From Pictodentalium vernedei (taxonomy: Eukaryota; Mollusca; Scaphopoda; Dentaliida; Dentaliidae): DNA of 64,000 bases. The notes beneath the pieces are model-generated. The model saw only the letters and a program-made list of their open reading frames with translations. It had not been told where the DNA came from and made no database searches. Shown piece by piece: positions 44,010-54,673 of the stretch; the stretch's first letter is position 1; every line of letters starts with the position of its first letter. The stretch spans positions 57,720,584 to 57,784,583 of the forward strand of contig CM062296.1 in the NCBI GenBank assembly GCA_031216915.1. Direction: 5' to 3'. Both the position numbers and the translations under genes were made by a program.

Positions 44010-44960
44010 GAAGACTGAATGACTTTGACATATTTTAACAGAGGCGTGCTTAGACCACCTAAATACTTCAACAACGGCGACAGGGTGTCCAATATAATAC
44101 ACTGCAAGCTGCGTAATTTTTGCAGCGACCTAAATTCTGATAAATTTTCTAACTACATTCGTGAAACACCTAACTGTTCATGTGGTTATGAGAGTGAAGA
44201 CGCGAATCATTACTTCTTTGTCTGTAGAAACTATTCACATGAAAGACAAGTCCTACAAAGAAATCTTGCGCATCTGACAATATCATCGGTCAACGATCTT
44301 CTTTATGGTATCCCCAATTTACCGGATTCCGTCAATATTCACTTTTTTCGGAGTGTACAGTATTTCATTGAGTCCACGAAACGGTTTTAGACTGGTTCAC
44401 TGGGTGAGTAATCGAGCCGTAAAGTGTCTTAGTCACTTTAGGACTTGGATGCTCGTCTAACGGTCCGACCTTGAAACCGATGGCGATTGGTGGCCATCGC
44501 TGTTGCCTCACACGCGAATCAGTACTCTCAGCATACCTGTCTTGCCTGTCCTGGTTATGACAGTGGTAGGGGGCTTTTTTGGACTTTTGGTTTTTGGACT
44601 TTTGGAGTTATGGTGGTGTTGAAATATGCCTATAGGCATGTTGACTCAAATTTGATGTGTTTTAGTGTGGCATTCTACTTTTCTTCTCTCCTTCTTATTT
44701 CTGTTTTCTGACTCTCGTAAAGTTGATTAACTATCAGCTTCCTTCTCGAACTTTGTACATACAGAGAATTGGTTAATATTATACATACATTGTTTCGCCA
44801 TTACATATATCTTTTTATGTAACTACTTGCAATTATATGTGATTATAAATTGTAATGTTCAATTGTATATTAAGGAAAGGATATTATCTAAGTGCTAGGC
44901 ACTTGTTATCCAATCCTTTTTGTTAATTATAACAAATAAAATATGTTTAATCTAATCTAC
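44010..44960 (+). mobile_element. LINE 3' end, second family
   Basis: Coding end followed by about 560 bases of untranslated region with repeated GGACTTTTGG-type words and a possible signal AATAAAA at 44935. The 3' tail is AATATGTTTAATCTAATC. Unlike the LINE ends at 22976 and 62300. Confidence 0.65.
44019..44390 (+). pseudogene. C-terminal piece of a LINE ORF2, second family
   Basis: An open frame of 123 codons. RLxC-type entry (HCKLRNFCSDLNSD), then C-x-C-G...H-x4-C (NCSCGYESEDANHYFFVC), then an R-x3-L helical tail. This is the zinc-binding region found after the polymerase in several LINE clades. The ATG at 44019 is probably internal to a once longer ORF. Intact but far too short for activity. 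Confidence 0.7.
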
Positions 44961-45603
44961 GGAGGGTAGTTTCTGGTGATTCTGAAGAACGGTCAAGCAG
45001 TGTACTAGCATTGGATGTGCGGGGGATTTAAGTACAAAAAGGTCCCACAATCAGATTGATTATGTCTGAAGGACAAGTCACCAAGCAGTTTTTTTTCAGT
45101 TTCCCTCGGCTGGTTCAAGTAGTTGTTTATAAAGTAATATTCGTTAAACAGTATTTTGAAGGCGTTATTGTGGTTCTTTTGTGTTGAGAGGATTTCGTCA
45201 CGCCAACCCATTTTAGATCCATCCATATCACTTCGGTTTTGTCAAAGTTTACCTTTAATGCAGAGCTGCTTGAAAAGGGGGTCATCATTTCCAGATTTGT
45301 GTCCAGAGAGTTTCTGTCGTCATTCAGAAAAAGTTAAGAAAGCGTGAAGAATCGTAAGCATACAAGCGTATTAGAAATCAACAGTTGATGATTTCAATAG
45401 TGTTTATATCTGGATTAAATTTTAGTTCTGTGCTCAGAGCATAAACAAATAAGGGGATATAGGGTCTCTCAGTTGCACACTTCGCTCAAATTTGAGTGTT
45501 TTTGGAACAATGCTCATTATTTAGACTATAGCTATAAACATTGTTGTAGAACGTCTGGAACTGTCAAATTATCAAAGGACCAACATTTGAGAGATTATAA
45601 TAA
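44961..45603. other. Unassigned stretch
   Basis: Small frames of 63-73 codons without domains. No recognised repeat. Confidence 0.45.
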
Positions 45604-45756
45604 TCCCTGGTGGGTGGGTACGGGTGTGGGATGGGAAAATCTCACCCGATGGCAAGATATTTGGGCCAGACACGAGGCTTGCCGAGTGTCTGGACCAAAT
45701 ATCTTGTCCCGAGGGTGTCCCACACCCGTACTCATCAGGGATAATTTTTCTCCCCA
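45604..45756. repeat. Imperfect long hairpin
   Basis: The left arm GGGTACGGGTGTGGGATGGG, GGCAAGATATTTGGGCCAGA pairs with TGGACCAAATATCTTGTCCC and GTCCCACACCCGTACTC. The arms are about 70 bases. Frames of 62-107 codons on both strands arise from the symmetry. Confidence 0.8.
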
Positions 45757-46778
45757 ACATACAGCGGTAGCGTTAGCCAAAGGTAATCGGTGGTAACTTG
45801 CTGATATAATCAACTCATTTGGTATTCGTTGTTTTGAAAAACTAATGACACCATCGGAAAGTGCATGCAAAAATCAATTAGGAACGGTGGCATATTGGGG
45901 TTTAAAGAGTTTTAGAGCATCAAACTTTGATCACACGGCATTCTGATGACGTCAATATGAATTGGTTGGTAGCAAGAAACTGATACTATATGCATAACGT
46001 CATAATAACGTTATTAATGTATAACGTCACGTGGGTGGGGTGGGATACATCTGACTCTCCCTGCTATCTCACCCTGGACAGAAGTATGTTACACATGCAA
46101 TGGGTTGGGGGGGGGGGGGGGGATTAAAGTTCCTGGATAAAAGGTCATTCCAGAGAGTCAAAGGCTTTCTAAAATATGTTTAGAATAACAGGAATGGTTT
46201 ATTTCTCGCATTTACCGATTATGTTGAAAATCAATCGAGTTTATACTTCAGTATGTCGCCCCTTTATATACGCAAGTTGCGCATATATATTAATTTGGTA
46301 CCACTTCCTGGGGTGATGGAAACCTCTTTAGTAATATAACCGTAGCTCAGAAATTGTATAGATGCCAATGTTATTCCAACAGAATTTGTAACATTCAGCT
46401 GTGTAGCTTTCATCCTGCAGGTTGTATACTTTTCATCTGCTTTGCGGAACGTGAACATTCAGACTCAGCGAGCGAACCTTCGAGAAAATATTTTTCATCT
46501 TCCTCTACAAAGTTTAAAAAGGGGTTTTATGCCACATGAAGCGTATTTTCTACCCGATCAAGATTGTCAGATGATGTAAATTTTGAGCCGAACAGGTTTG
46601 GATAGAAGGCCATCTGTTCTGATATTATATTATGCAAGTCGTTTGCTTCTGTCCCATCGGCTTTTTATTATTTTGATAATATTTTAAGTACAACATCTGT
46701 TTTTCCGAGATTAGAGAAGTATTTTGCTGGTTCCCCTGCACTTTCCATTTAGCTTCGCATCCAAGAATTATTCTATAT
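45757..46778. other. Unassigned stretch with a poly(G) tract
   Basis: The G run is at 46107-46122. No domain-bearing frame or second copy in the window. Confidence 0.5.
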
Positions 46779-47621
46779 TAGGGCTGTCGCGATTATTCGA
46801 TTAGTCGACTAACCATCGACTATTGAAGTAGTCGACGTTTTTTATTTTTAGTCGATCGTCGTTCATTTTCAAGGTGGTACACGTCTACTACACGTCGGGG
46901 CTAAATTGCATTGTGTTGTGCGGTGAATGATCAATGAAGGTGAATAACTTTAAATATCTAACCATAGTTAACATTCATATCCGGAAGACTGTACGACGGT
47001 CACTGACTGTGTAAGAAAGAACACTCACAGTTACTCGAGAAGAATAGATTCTTCTGAATTTCTCCAGTCTTGTACACACGAATGCACCCATTGGAAAACC
47101 CAAAGCGCGGAAGTGACAGAATTATGACAAAAGTCAGAACGTCAGATCACTTCTCAAAGTTCGGAACTTCAGACTAAGATCCAATTTTAACAACTGACGA
47201 GGGAATGCATAGATCTCAATGTTCAAAATTTGGAGAAACTTATTGCAGAAAGGAAACATATGCAGGAACGTTCTCTGGTAAATTCATTTTAATTCATCGG
47301 CTTCAATCTAGTTCAAACTTGGACCCGCAGTCAGTAATATTATTTTTGGGGTTGGTACGTCCTACAGGACGTACCAACCCCAACAATTATATTACGGACT
47401 GTGGGTCCAAGATTGGACTACATGTAGCTTCAGTCGGGACCGATCTGTTGTTCCCACAACCCCACTTCGTCTGAACACACTGGTACCAGTGTCATTTTCA
47501 GAGTTTTACGAACAGAAGAATGATTTGCTAAAAAATCATGGGAAGCGACTATTAATCGACTAACCGTCGATTACTGGTCACGATTATTCGATTACAAAAA
47601 ATGATAGTCGCGACAGCCCTA
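46779..47621. mobile_element. hAT-like MITE, TAGGGCTGTCGCGATT family
   Basis: Ends TAGGGCTGTCGCGATTATTC and GTCGCGACAGCCCTA; flanks TTCTATAT and TTCTCTAT (7 of 8). Subterminal TCGACTAACC(A/G)TCGA motifs at both sides. The central hairpin GGGGTTGGTACGTCCTACAG and complement is at 47350-47384, within longer arms (TTGGACCCGCAGTC). Confidence 0.85.
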
Positions 47622-47839
47622 TTCTCTATAGCCTCTTGTCTCTGATTGTTTCAATAAAGAATTCAATATTGAGTAACAAAGGGATCGCATTTATCTAGAT
47701 TCTCTTACAAAATACTCAGTGCCCGTTGTAACAGCAGTGGCAGTAGTAGTCTAAATAATGGTGGTACTAATAGTAGTATACTGGTCTACTATTTCTGCTA
47801 TAGTTTGTTTCAATACTCTTATAAATTCTGGGTCATTAA

Positions 47840-48014
47840 CCCTTTTCCTAACATGGAAAACATACTACACTTGGAAAAAAATTCTTGAATAACTAATTTT
47901 GTTTCATTTTTTGGTCTCAAAAACATAGGCTATGACCCCTCGTTGGAACGAGCTCGACGCGCTCGTTCCAACGAGAGGTCATAACCTATGTTTTGAGACA
48001 AAAAATGAAAAAAT
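47840..48014. mobile_element. TTAA-type MITE, 3' end replaced
   Basis: TTAA at 47836-47839, then CCCTTTTCCTAACATGGAA. The full hairpin is present, but after ACAAAAAATGAAAAAATAAT the sequence switches to the interior of a hAT-like MITE, so the right end is lost. Confidence 0.8.
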
Positions 48015-48508
48015 AATATCGGTTTATCGTCATTATCTATTCGCCTAAAATTTAATTTTCAAGATGCCTTGAGGTGTAACTGTAGCCCCGAATGAATAAT
48101 ATTATCCATGTACCCAAGGAATCAACCGCATGTGCCATCTCAATATACAAATTCAGCAGTGGAAAAAATAATTTTCAAAAAATTCAAGAAAACCATATCA
48201 TGTGACCTGTCATTGGAACGCGCTCATTGAGCTCCTTCCAATGAGAGATCACACGATATTGTTTTGTAGACATTTTTTGAAAAATCCGATAAACTAATTT
48301 AAAATAATAAATTTTGATATCATCTGCGTTGGGTAAAGGTTTTTCAAACTGCATCATCAAGGCATGCTGATTCGTTCCTACTGTGATGGCTCAGGTCCCG
48401 AGGTACTAATGTTCAGATATCTCAACAGTCTTCGATAGACCGGTCAAGCGCGGTATTTTTTTTTAAATACCGATACCGGTGTTCAGTTTTGAATATCGTG
48501 CAGCCCTT
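48015..48508. mobile_element. Half of a TAGGGCTGCACGATAT hAT-like MITE
   Basis: Collinear with 19527-20013, including the nested TCATGTGACC-variant TTAA-type relic at about 48100-48340, and ending GAATATCGTGCAGCCC. The left terminal repeat is missing. Confidence 0.75.
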
Positions 48509-48547
48509 CCTCCAAATGTTATCCTTCAAAGTGGGGTTTTTAATTCT

Positions 48548-48800
48548 CTATACGATACAGGCGCCGTGGACTGGTCATAATCCACACGTGGGCAGTGATG
48601 TCCACGCATGCTTTTACTCGGTAAGATGAATCATGATCAGCAATATTTAATTAATGAAGCACTGGGTTGTTACCGGTGCGTCATTACTTAATTGTTTGAT
48701 GATGATTCCTATAATTATTGTTTGGTATCTAATGTTATTGCGTCCGTGGAAATATTGCACAAGCGTTGAAAGTGGCCAGTCCACAGCGGCAGTATCGTAC
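48548..48800. mobile_element. MITE with GCCGTGGACTGG ends
   Basis: Left CAGGCGCCGTGGACTGGTC, right CCAGTCCACAGCGGCAG. Core hairpin GAAGCACTGGGTTG and GTTACCGGTGCGTC, imperfect. Sister of 37824 and 6845. Confidence 0.7.
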
Positions 48801-49546
48801 CTACATCATGTAAATCCACTTCTTGCATACAGTGAGATATCTTCTCATTTGCTTTGACGTTATTCTTGTGCTTTAGTTGCTTGCGTCCAAATATAGTTCT
48901 GAAGTACATTCCTTTCTCCTCCATTTAGAACTGGGGTATTACCAATTTCGTCTATGTTAGAAACGATACGTACATATAGAGTTAGTCCACAAAAACCCTC
49001 CAGTCATTATACCTCTCCACCACAGATATCTTTATAGTGCTGATGAAAAGCATGTGCAGGTCTCACGAGTGTTTCAGTCTGTAATGTGATACTTGATACC
49101 AAAGTTTACTCATCTTGTCTGTCTGGTTTCTTTTTAGCAATAAAATACTCAAATGTCTTTGAGCCTTGCCCCCCCCCCCCCCCCCCCCAGAGCACGTTCT
49201 TATTAGGGAATGAAATTTAGAACGCCAGTTGCAGTCGTAGGCGGTTGGAGGAGGGAAGGCAGTTGTTTGACCTCTGCGTTTTCTAGAAACTCAGCCTTCA
49301 CATTGGTATAATTAAAATAGTTACATTACAAGACAATATTGGTCATATAAGAGCAGTACCAGTGTTACACTAATAATAGTTCTATTAGGTCTCTACTCTA
49401 AACGTGAAGGAGGATGGGAATCCAGGTGGCTACCGAAGTTGAAGATCAGATCACGTGTATCCTGGTCTGATTTGAAAGTACAAATGACAATCTACTAATA
49501 TGCCAATTTTCACTTTTTTTAAACAATTTGAACGATGTTTATCATC
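48801..49546. other. Unassigned stretch with a poly(C) tract
   Basis: The C run is at 49169-49188. No recognised repeat or domain. Confidence 0.5.
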
Positions 49547-49860
49547 ATCTACTTCAAATTGGCTGATGCTGCTCTTCCACGCATGCGGGGTACGTTAAAG
49601 CCCCGTAATGTCCCGTGCTTGAGATGCATGTCACACGTTCCATACTCCCGTCAGAGATATACACAGAACGACGCACGCGTGTGAATGGGTTAATCGATAT
49701 GATGCTTGTGCCATCGCAAAAGGATAAAACTCGAGGCCTGCGGCAATTCATTTGACAACTACAAACACAGACAACACATTTTATCGCCAACCAAATTTGC
49801 GGGGAAACCGTGTTACTATTTTGTCCCCTGAGCTCCAATGTGTTCTACGTGACTACTGGC
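49547..49860. repeat. Fragment of the 56500-type repeat
   Basis: Shares ATACACAGAACGACGCACGC, TGTGCCATCGC, TTATCGCCAACCAAATTTGC and GTCCCCTGAGCTCCAATGTG with 56520-56820, in rearranged order. Confidence 0.6.
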
Positions 49861-49961
49861 TTGTTCTGTCCTAGCAGAGTAAAACATCCGACGCTCGAAT
49901 TAAACAAACGTTGAGTGCATGTAATGCTGGAACATCTGCCAGTTTAGAACGCGCCTAACCT

Positions 49962-50330
49962 TTGGCACATTTGATCCTTTCGTGTGTTGGATGTATCTTC
50001 GGTAGAAGCGGCCCGACCGAGCCGGAGACAGACTATACTTGTCTAGGAAGGCCCGATCGCGGACACAACTACAACATGTGGCAAACTATACTTGCCGAAA
50101 GAACAACAAGGACTACCCAGAGAATCATCACCATCTTTAGCTTCAGGAGACAGACTAAACTTGTCAATGAAGGAAGTACGTGGCAGACTTTACATGCTGG
50201 AAGAGCAAACCTTGACCCGCGGGGTGGCGGACTGGGTCCTTGTTGCTTTTCGTGCTCCCTTGCTTCTCCTCCTGTGCGGATGCTGGATGTGGAAAATACG
50301 GGCGTACTGCTAAAGGGGTCGTAAGGAGTC
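49962..50330 (+). other. Overlapping open frames of unknown nature
   Basis: Frames of 120 codons (49962-50324) and 73 codons (50092-50313) overlap; the latter ends in a hydrophobic stretch (LLLLLCGCWMW). A word near GACAGACTATACTTG recurs about four times (50025, 50078, 50146, 50181). The local GC content is higher than that of the surroundings. I recognise no domain and cannot say whether any frame is real. Confidence 0.25.
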
Positions 50331-50878
50331 TGTTTACCCCACACTGTCCATGCGCGCCTTTGGGGCCAAAAAACCTTCAGTTCGCATTACATTACCGACA
50401 TTAGTAACAGCAGTACTTGGACAATCCGACAGTAGTCATTGAAGAAGGTCAGCATCAGTCTCACCAGCATTGTTATTTAGAAAAGGTTTGCACAAAAATG
50501 CTGAATTCTCTACCCTTTAAACCCAGACATTTATTCTCAAGCAATATCTTTTTCATACTTCATTTTATCATATGACTCGTCCGTTTTGTTCACTTTAAAA
50601 CATTTGATATTTTGTTTTCATATTAATCAGTGATAAATAAAGCCTTCCGTCAATTTCATTGGTCAATTTCAAAACTAAACCATTTGATTGGCTGAACAAA
50701 ATACAACTAGGCCACATTTTCATAATTTGCATAATTAGAGTTGAGAGCTTTCATTGGTCAATTTCAAAACTGAACAATTTGATTGGTTAAACAAAATACA
50801 ACTGGGTGACATTTGCATAATTTCAGTAGGGAGAATTTACGTTATCTGTCCTATTTGGGGTAGGTTATATTGTATTAA

Positions 50879-51090
50879 TCCTTTACCTACAAAAAAACGC
50901 CATTCATTTTTTTATATTTTCACTTTTTGCTTCCAAAACATAGGTTATGACCCCTCATTGGAACGAGCTCGACGAGCTCGTTCCAATGAGGGGTCAAAAC
51001 CTATGTTTTGGAAGCAAAAAATAAAAAAAAAATTAGTTATACGAGGATGTTTTTTCCAAGTGCCGTCTGCAACTCAAGTTAAGTGATGGG
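50879..51090. mobile_element. TTAA-type MITE in the left arm
   Basis: TTAA at 50875-50878 and 51091-51094. The full apex GAACGAGCTCGACGAGC is preserved. Confidence 0.8.
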
Positions 51091-51345
51091 TTAAAAGGTC
51101 ATACTGAGTGGCTAATTTTTGCGTGTGTGTGTCATATGATAAATAGAATATGAAATGAGCATTTTTCTCATATAATATTTATGAAACTAGTCTAAGAATT
51201 TTCCGTTTTGGCGAGCCTCTGGCGAGCCCAAACGGAAAATTCGGACGAGTTTCATAAATATTATATGAGAAAAACACTTATTTCATATTCTATTTTTCAT
51301 ATGACACACATATGCACAAATTAATGACTTAGTATGACTTTTTAA

Positions 51346-51548
51346 CCCTTTACCTAACGTGTGTTGCAGACGACACTTGGAAAAACATCATCGTATAACT
51401 AAATATTTTCATTTTCTTCTTCCAAAACATAGGTTATGACCCCTCATTGGAACGAGCGAAACCTATATAACCTATGTTTTGGAAGCAAAAGATGAACATT
51501 TTTCGTATATAGCACTGGCCGGTTTTGGTCGTTATGTCAGGTAAAGGG
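51346..51548. mobile_element. TTAA-type MITE in the right arm, damaged apex
   Basis: TTAA at 51342-51345 and 51549-51552. The apex is collapsed to GAACGAGCGAAACCTATATA. Confidence 0.8.
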
Positions 51549-51869
51549 TTAATGCAATATAACCCAACCAAAATAGCACAGATAATGTAAATTTTCCCTA
51601 CTCAAATTATGCAAATGTGACCCAGTTGTGTTTTGTTTAGCCAATCAAACTGTCCATATTTGAAATTGACCAATGAAATCTTTCAACCCCAATTATGGAA
51701 ATTATGAAAATATGGCCCAGTTGCATTTTGTGCAGCCAATCAAATTGTCTAGTTTTGAAATTGACCAATGAAATCGTCGGAAGGCTTTATTTATCGCTGA
51801 TTAATATGAAAGCAAAATATCAAATGTTTTAAAGTGAACAAGACGGACAAGTCATATGATAAAAACACT

Positions 51870-51996
51870 ATTTAATAGGGATGAGATGCGACGAACAGGA
51901 ACAGAATATAAACAAGTTATGAACAAATCCATTCAGAATTACAAATATGCGATAAGTAATAAATTAAGTTCTATTCGAAAGTCGAATCCCAGAGAA
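51870..51996 (+). mobile_element. Captured fragment of the LINE ORF2
   Basis: Nearly identical to 32656-32783 of the LINE (GTTATGAACAAATCCATTCA, AAGTTCTATTCGAAAGTC). It follows the MITE end AAAAACACT at the same junction as in the LINE. It stops at AGAGAA, where a duplicated piece of the palindrome begins. Confidence 0.85.
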
Positions 51997-52186
51997 AAAA
52001 GGTCATACTGAGTGGCTAATTTTTGCGTGTGTGTGTCATATGATAAATAGAATATGAAATGAGCATTTTTCTCATATAATATTTATGAAACTCGTCCGAA
52101 TTTTCCGTTTGGGCTCGCCAGAGGCTCGCCAAAACGGAAAATTCTTAGACTCGTTTCATAAATATTATATGAGAAAAACACTCATT
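51997..52186. mobile_element. Duplicated piece of the palindrome centre, inverted apex
   Basis: AAGGTCATACTGAGTGGCTA and the next 80 bases repeat 51094-51175. The following hairpin has the apex in the opposite orientation (GGGCTCGCCAGAGGCTCGCC) to that at 51215. Confidence 0.8.
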
Positions 52187-52384
52187 CCATATCCTCAATA
52201 TTCTATCTAATTGGAGCTTTTCTCCTGAAACATTTTTTAATTATCAGTTCTGGTACGAATACCGTAGCCAACTTGCAGGGACATTTACGCCTATTATCAT
52301 CTCTGTGAGTGGAAAGTATATATTTGTCGTGTTTCAGACACCAAAATAACTTCATCTTCGATCATTATCTAGGCCCAGTACTAT

Positions 52385-52570
52385 AAAACGTTTACAATTG
52401 TATTTTCTAGAATTGTATTTTCTAGTTACAACTTTAAGTGGGTTGAGGTGAACCATCAGCATTTTCAAATATGTGGCAATTTGCCAGTTGGCAAATTGCC
52501 ATATCTTTTAAACTGCTAATGATTCATTTCTGCCAGTTATATTTAAGTTGTATAGTAATATTCTGGGTTG
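52385..52570. mobile_element. MITE with TTTACAATTGTATTTTC end, copy 1
   Basis: Left end ATAAAACGTTTACAATTGTA. Core hairpin GGCAATTTGCCAGTTGGCAA within ATTTTCAAATATG. The right end is eroded. Two related copies lie at 63395 and 63624. Confidence 0.65.
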
Positions 52571-53963
52571 AGTGTACTGTCATTTACTTCATTATCACGA
52601 TCTTGGTACTGGAAATACCTTGGGAATGCTGATCTTACACATTTTCCGAAACTCCCGTGGAAGCAGATTTTTCATGGTTTATTATTATTGCTATACACAT
52701 TAGGCGACAATTATTGCTGAATAACACACGGTTCACTGAATTTGAATGTTCTGATTGTTACTGTTAAACTATTTCGTGATGTGACAAAACACTAGTCAAT
52801 ACCTATTACGCAACGAACAAAAGCAAATGTGTTTATGTAGAATTACTTCGACAGTCATATTGATATGCAAAAAAAAGTATATATATTGCATCGTTTATCG
52901 AAGCAAACGAATTTGATAATTTGTTACAAGAGGAGTATCAAAACATATGCGTACATCATTGCACACAAAGCAGGTGTTCGTATGTGCAATCAAACGCAAA
53001 TAAACGTGTTGCAATATTTACATGTAACAGCACGCGTCCCTTTCCCAAGATAACCCCTGTCTTCAAAACGTCGTGGAAGCTCGTGACGCTGAGAGTGTGT
53101 CAGTCACCCTTTAAGACTTTTATTTTGTAATTACACGAGGTTGATGGCGCTTAAACACAGAAAGATGTACATGTCTGTTTGAGTGGGGGGGGGGGGGGGG
53201 GGTGGGGGGAGTGAAGACGTGTGGTTCAATGTGGACCAGGACATACTAAAAATGTATGGGGGTAAATAATTGCCCCTCTCAAATTACCTAGGAGTACATT
53301 GCCCTCCTAAAATCTATCTACAACAAAAAGCACATTTTAAATATTACATTGTGAGCACTAAACAAGACGGACAAGATGAGTAAGTAACCTTTGGTATCAA
53401 GGATTGGGGATTCCCGCATCACTGAGCGCGAGACACGTGAGACCCGCGCTTACTTTACTTTAGCCCTAAAAAGAACCCCCAGCCTTTATACCTCCATTTG
53501 TGAGGTATAAATCCTGAATGGTCCTTTTAAAGACTAACTCTATATGTGAATGTTCTGTAATGCGGGGAGTCCAAATACCCGATGGTGGTCAGTCTATATG
53601 CGCTCAAACAAGAATCAAGTTACTGGTGTGGAGGGACAAATGCGGTAGAGCTGAATTACTTATAATTCAAGAAAACAGTAACTTACACTTAACGTATTTA
53701 CTGGAGGTGTTTCTTTTGCAGATTAACCCTTGACCTTTATTTCAGCTGATATCATTATAGTTTGCTAACTTGTGTCTGCATTTCTTTATAATGTTCGCCT
53801 GCGCGTAGTTGTCTTGCCTGGGTTAATCATTTCATCTTGGTATTGTAAGCCTAAATTTAGTCTGGCGGGAAATTCTATTGTTCTAAAGAACCTCGATTCG
53901 ACATCGGTGTTTTCTTGATATTGTTGTGAAGGCTGAGGAGGAAATATCGTTCAACTTTGTATA
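52571..53963. other. Unassigned stretch with a poly(G) tract
   Basis: The G run is at 53185-53208, followed by TGGGGGG. Small frames (62-71 codons) lack domains. Confidence 0.5.
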
Positions 53964-54277
53964 CAGTTAAAACTAGAAGTCCTGTCATGAAACGCGCACA
54001 AATAGCACGTCGATATGCGCGTTAATCTACGCATTATGACCATAGTAAGGCTATCAAATTATGTACATATGCCCTGTGCACAAGCAATGTTTCAGCCAAT
54101 GGACCTCCGGGTAACCCGGAGGTCCATTGGCAGAAACATTGCCTGTGTTTGCTATGAGTAACCAGGAGAACCTGCCGTGCTCTGGATGTCATTCGATATG
54201 GTAATTGCGCGCAATTCCTACGCGCAATTAAGCCTAGATAAGCGCACAGTTCGTGACAGGACTTCTAGTTTTAACTG
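53964..54277. mobile_element. Short TA-type MITE with CCTCCGGG hairpin
   Basis: 314 bp, flanked by TA. Ends CAGTTAAAACTAGAAGTCC and GGACTTCTAGTTTTAACTG, perfect over 19 bases. One of the best-preserved copies. Confidence 0.92.
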
Positions 54278-54536
54278 TAAATATATCCTGTTCTGGAAGA
54301 CCTATGTCATACCGATTTGGTGAATTTATTTTCAAATATACTCTTGTGTATTGAAGTACTAAACTGTTGTTAGCATATCTGCTATGCGATTGCTCCCCAG
54401 GCTTGATCACGTTGTAGATAGACTGACGACTCTTGATTTGAGACCATTATAGATCATAATGGTAACTTTGCCTTCACACAATTACTTGAGATACTGATGT
54501 TGCCTCTTTTCTGTTTTTACAGGGTTTAAACTATAA
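54278..54536. other. Unassigned stretch
   Basis: No recognised feature. Confidence 0.4.
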
Positions 54537-54673
54537 GTTACATGGCGTGTAGCTGGCTGATACATTTCCATACAAGGCGATGAGTGTTCATATCAGGTGA
54601 GGCGAAACCGAACCTGATATGAACACTCATCGCCTTGTATGGAAATGTATCAGCCAGCTACACGCCATGTAAC
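54537..54673. repeat. Perfect-looking hairpin, 62-base arms
   Basis: GTTACATGGCGTGTAGCTGG and on to TTCATATCAGGT, loop GAGGCGAAACCGA, then the complete complement. I see no mismatch in the arms. A second piece with CACCTGATATTAATTAATAT and complement lies at 55258-55286 and shares the ATCAGGTGAG word, so both may belong to one larger element. Confidence 0.85.

Larger units (their letters stand above)
50560..51868. mobile_element. Giant palindrome made of two composite MITE arms
   Basis: The left arm (50560-51150) is the reverse complement, with drift, of the right arm (51290-51868). The centre at 51155-51290 is a hairpin with apex GGCGAGCCTCTGGCGAGC. Each arm holds a TTAA-type MITE at the mirrored place (50879-51090 and 51346-51548). 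The single-arm copies at 9682-10345 and 31925-32655 each correspond to half of it. Confidence 0.8.

Noticed and set aside
45473-45870. Overlapping ORFs of 62-107 codons on both strands
   Set aside because: They lie over a long hairpin; no domain and no plausible start context.
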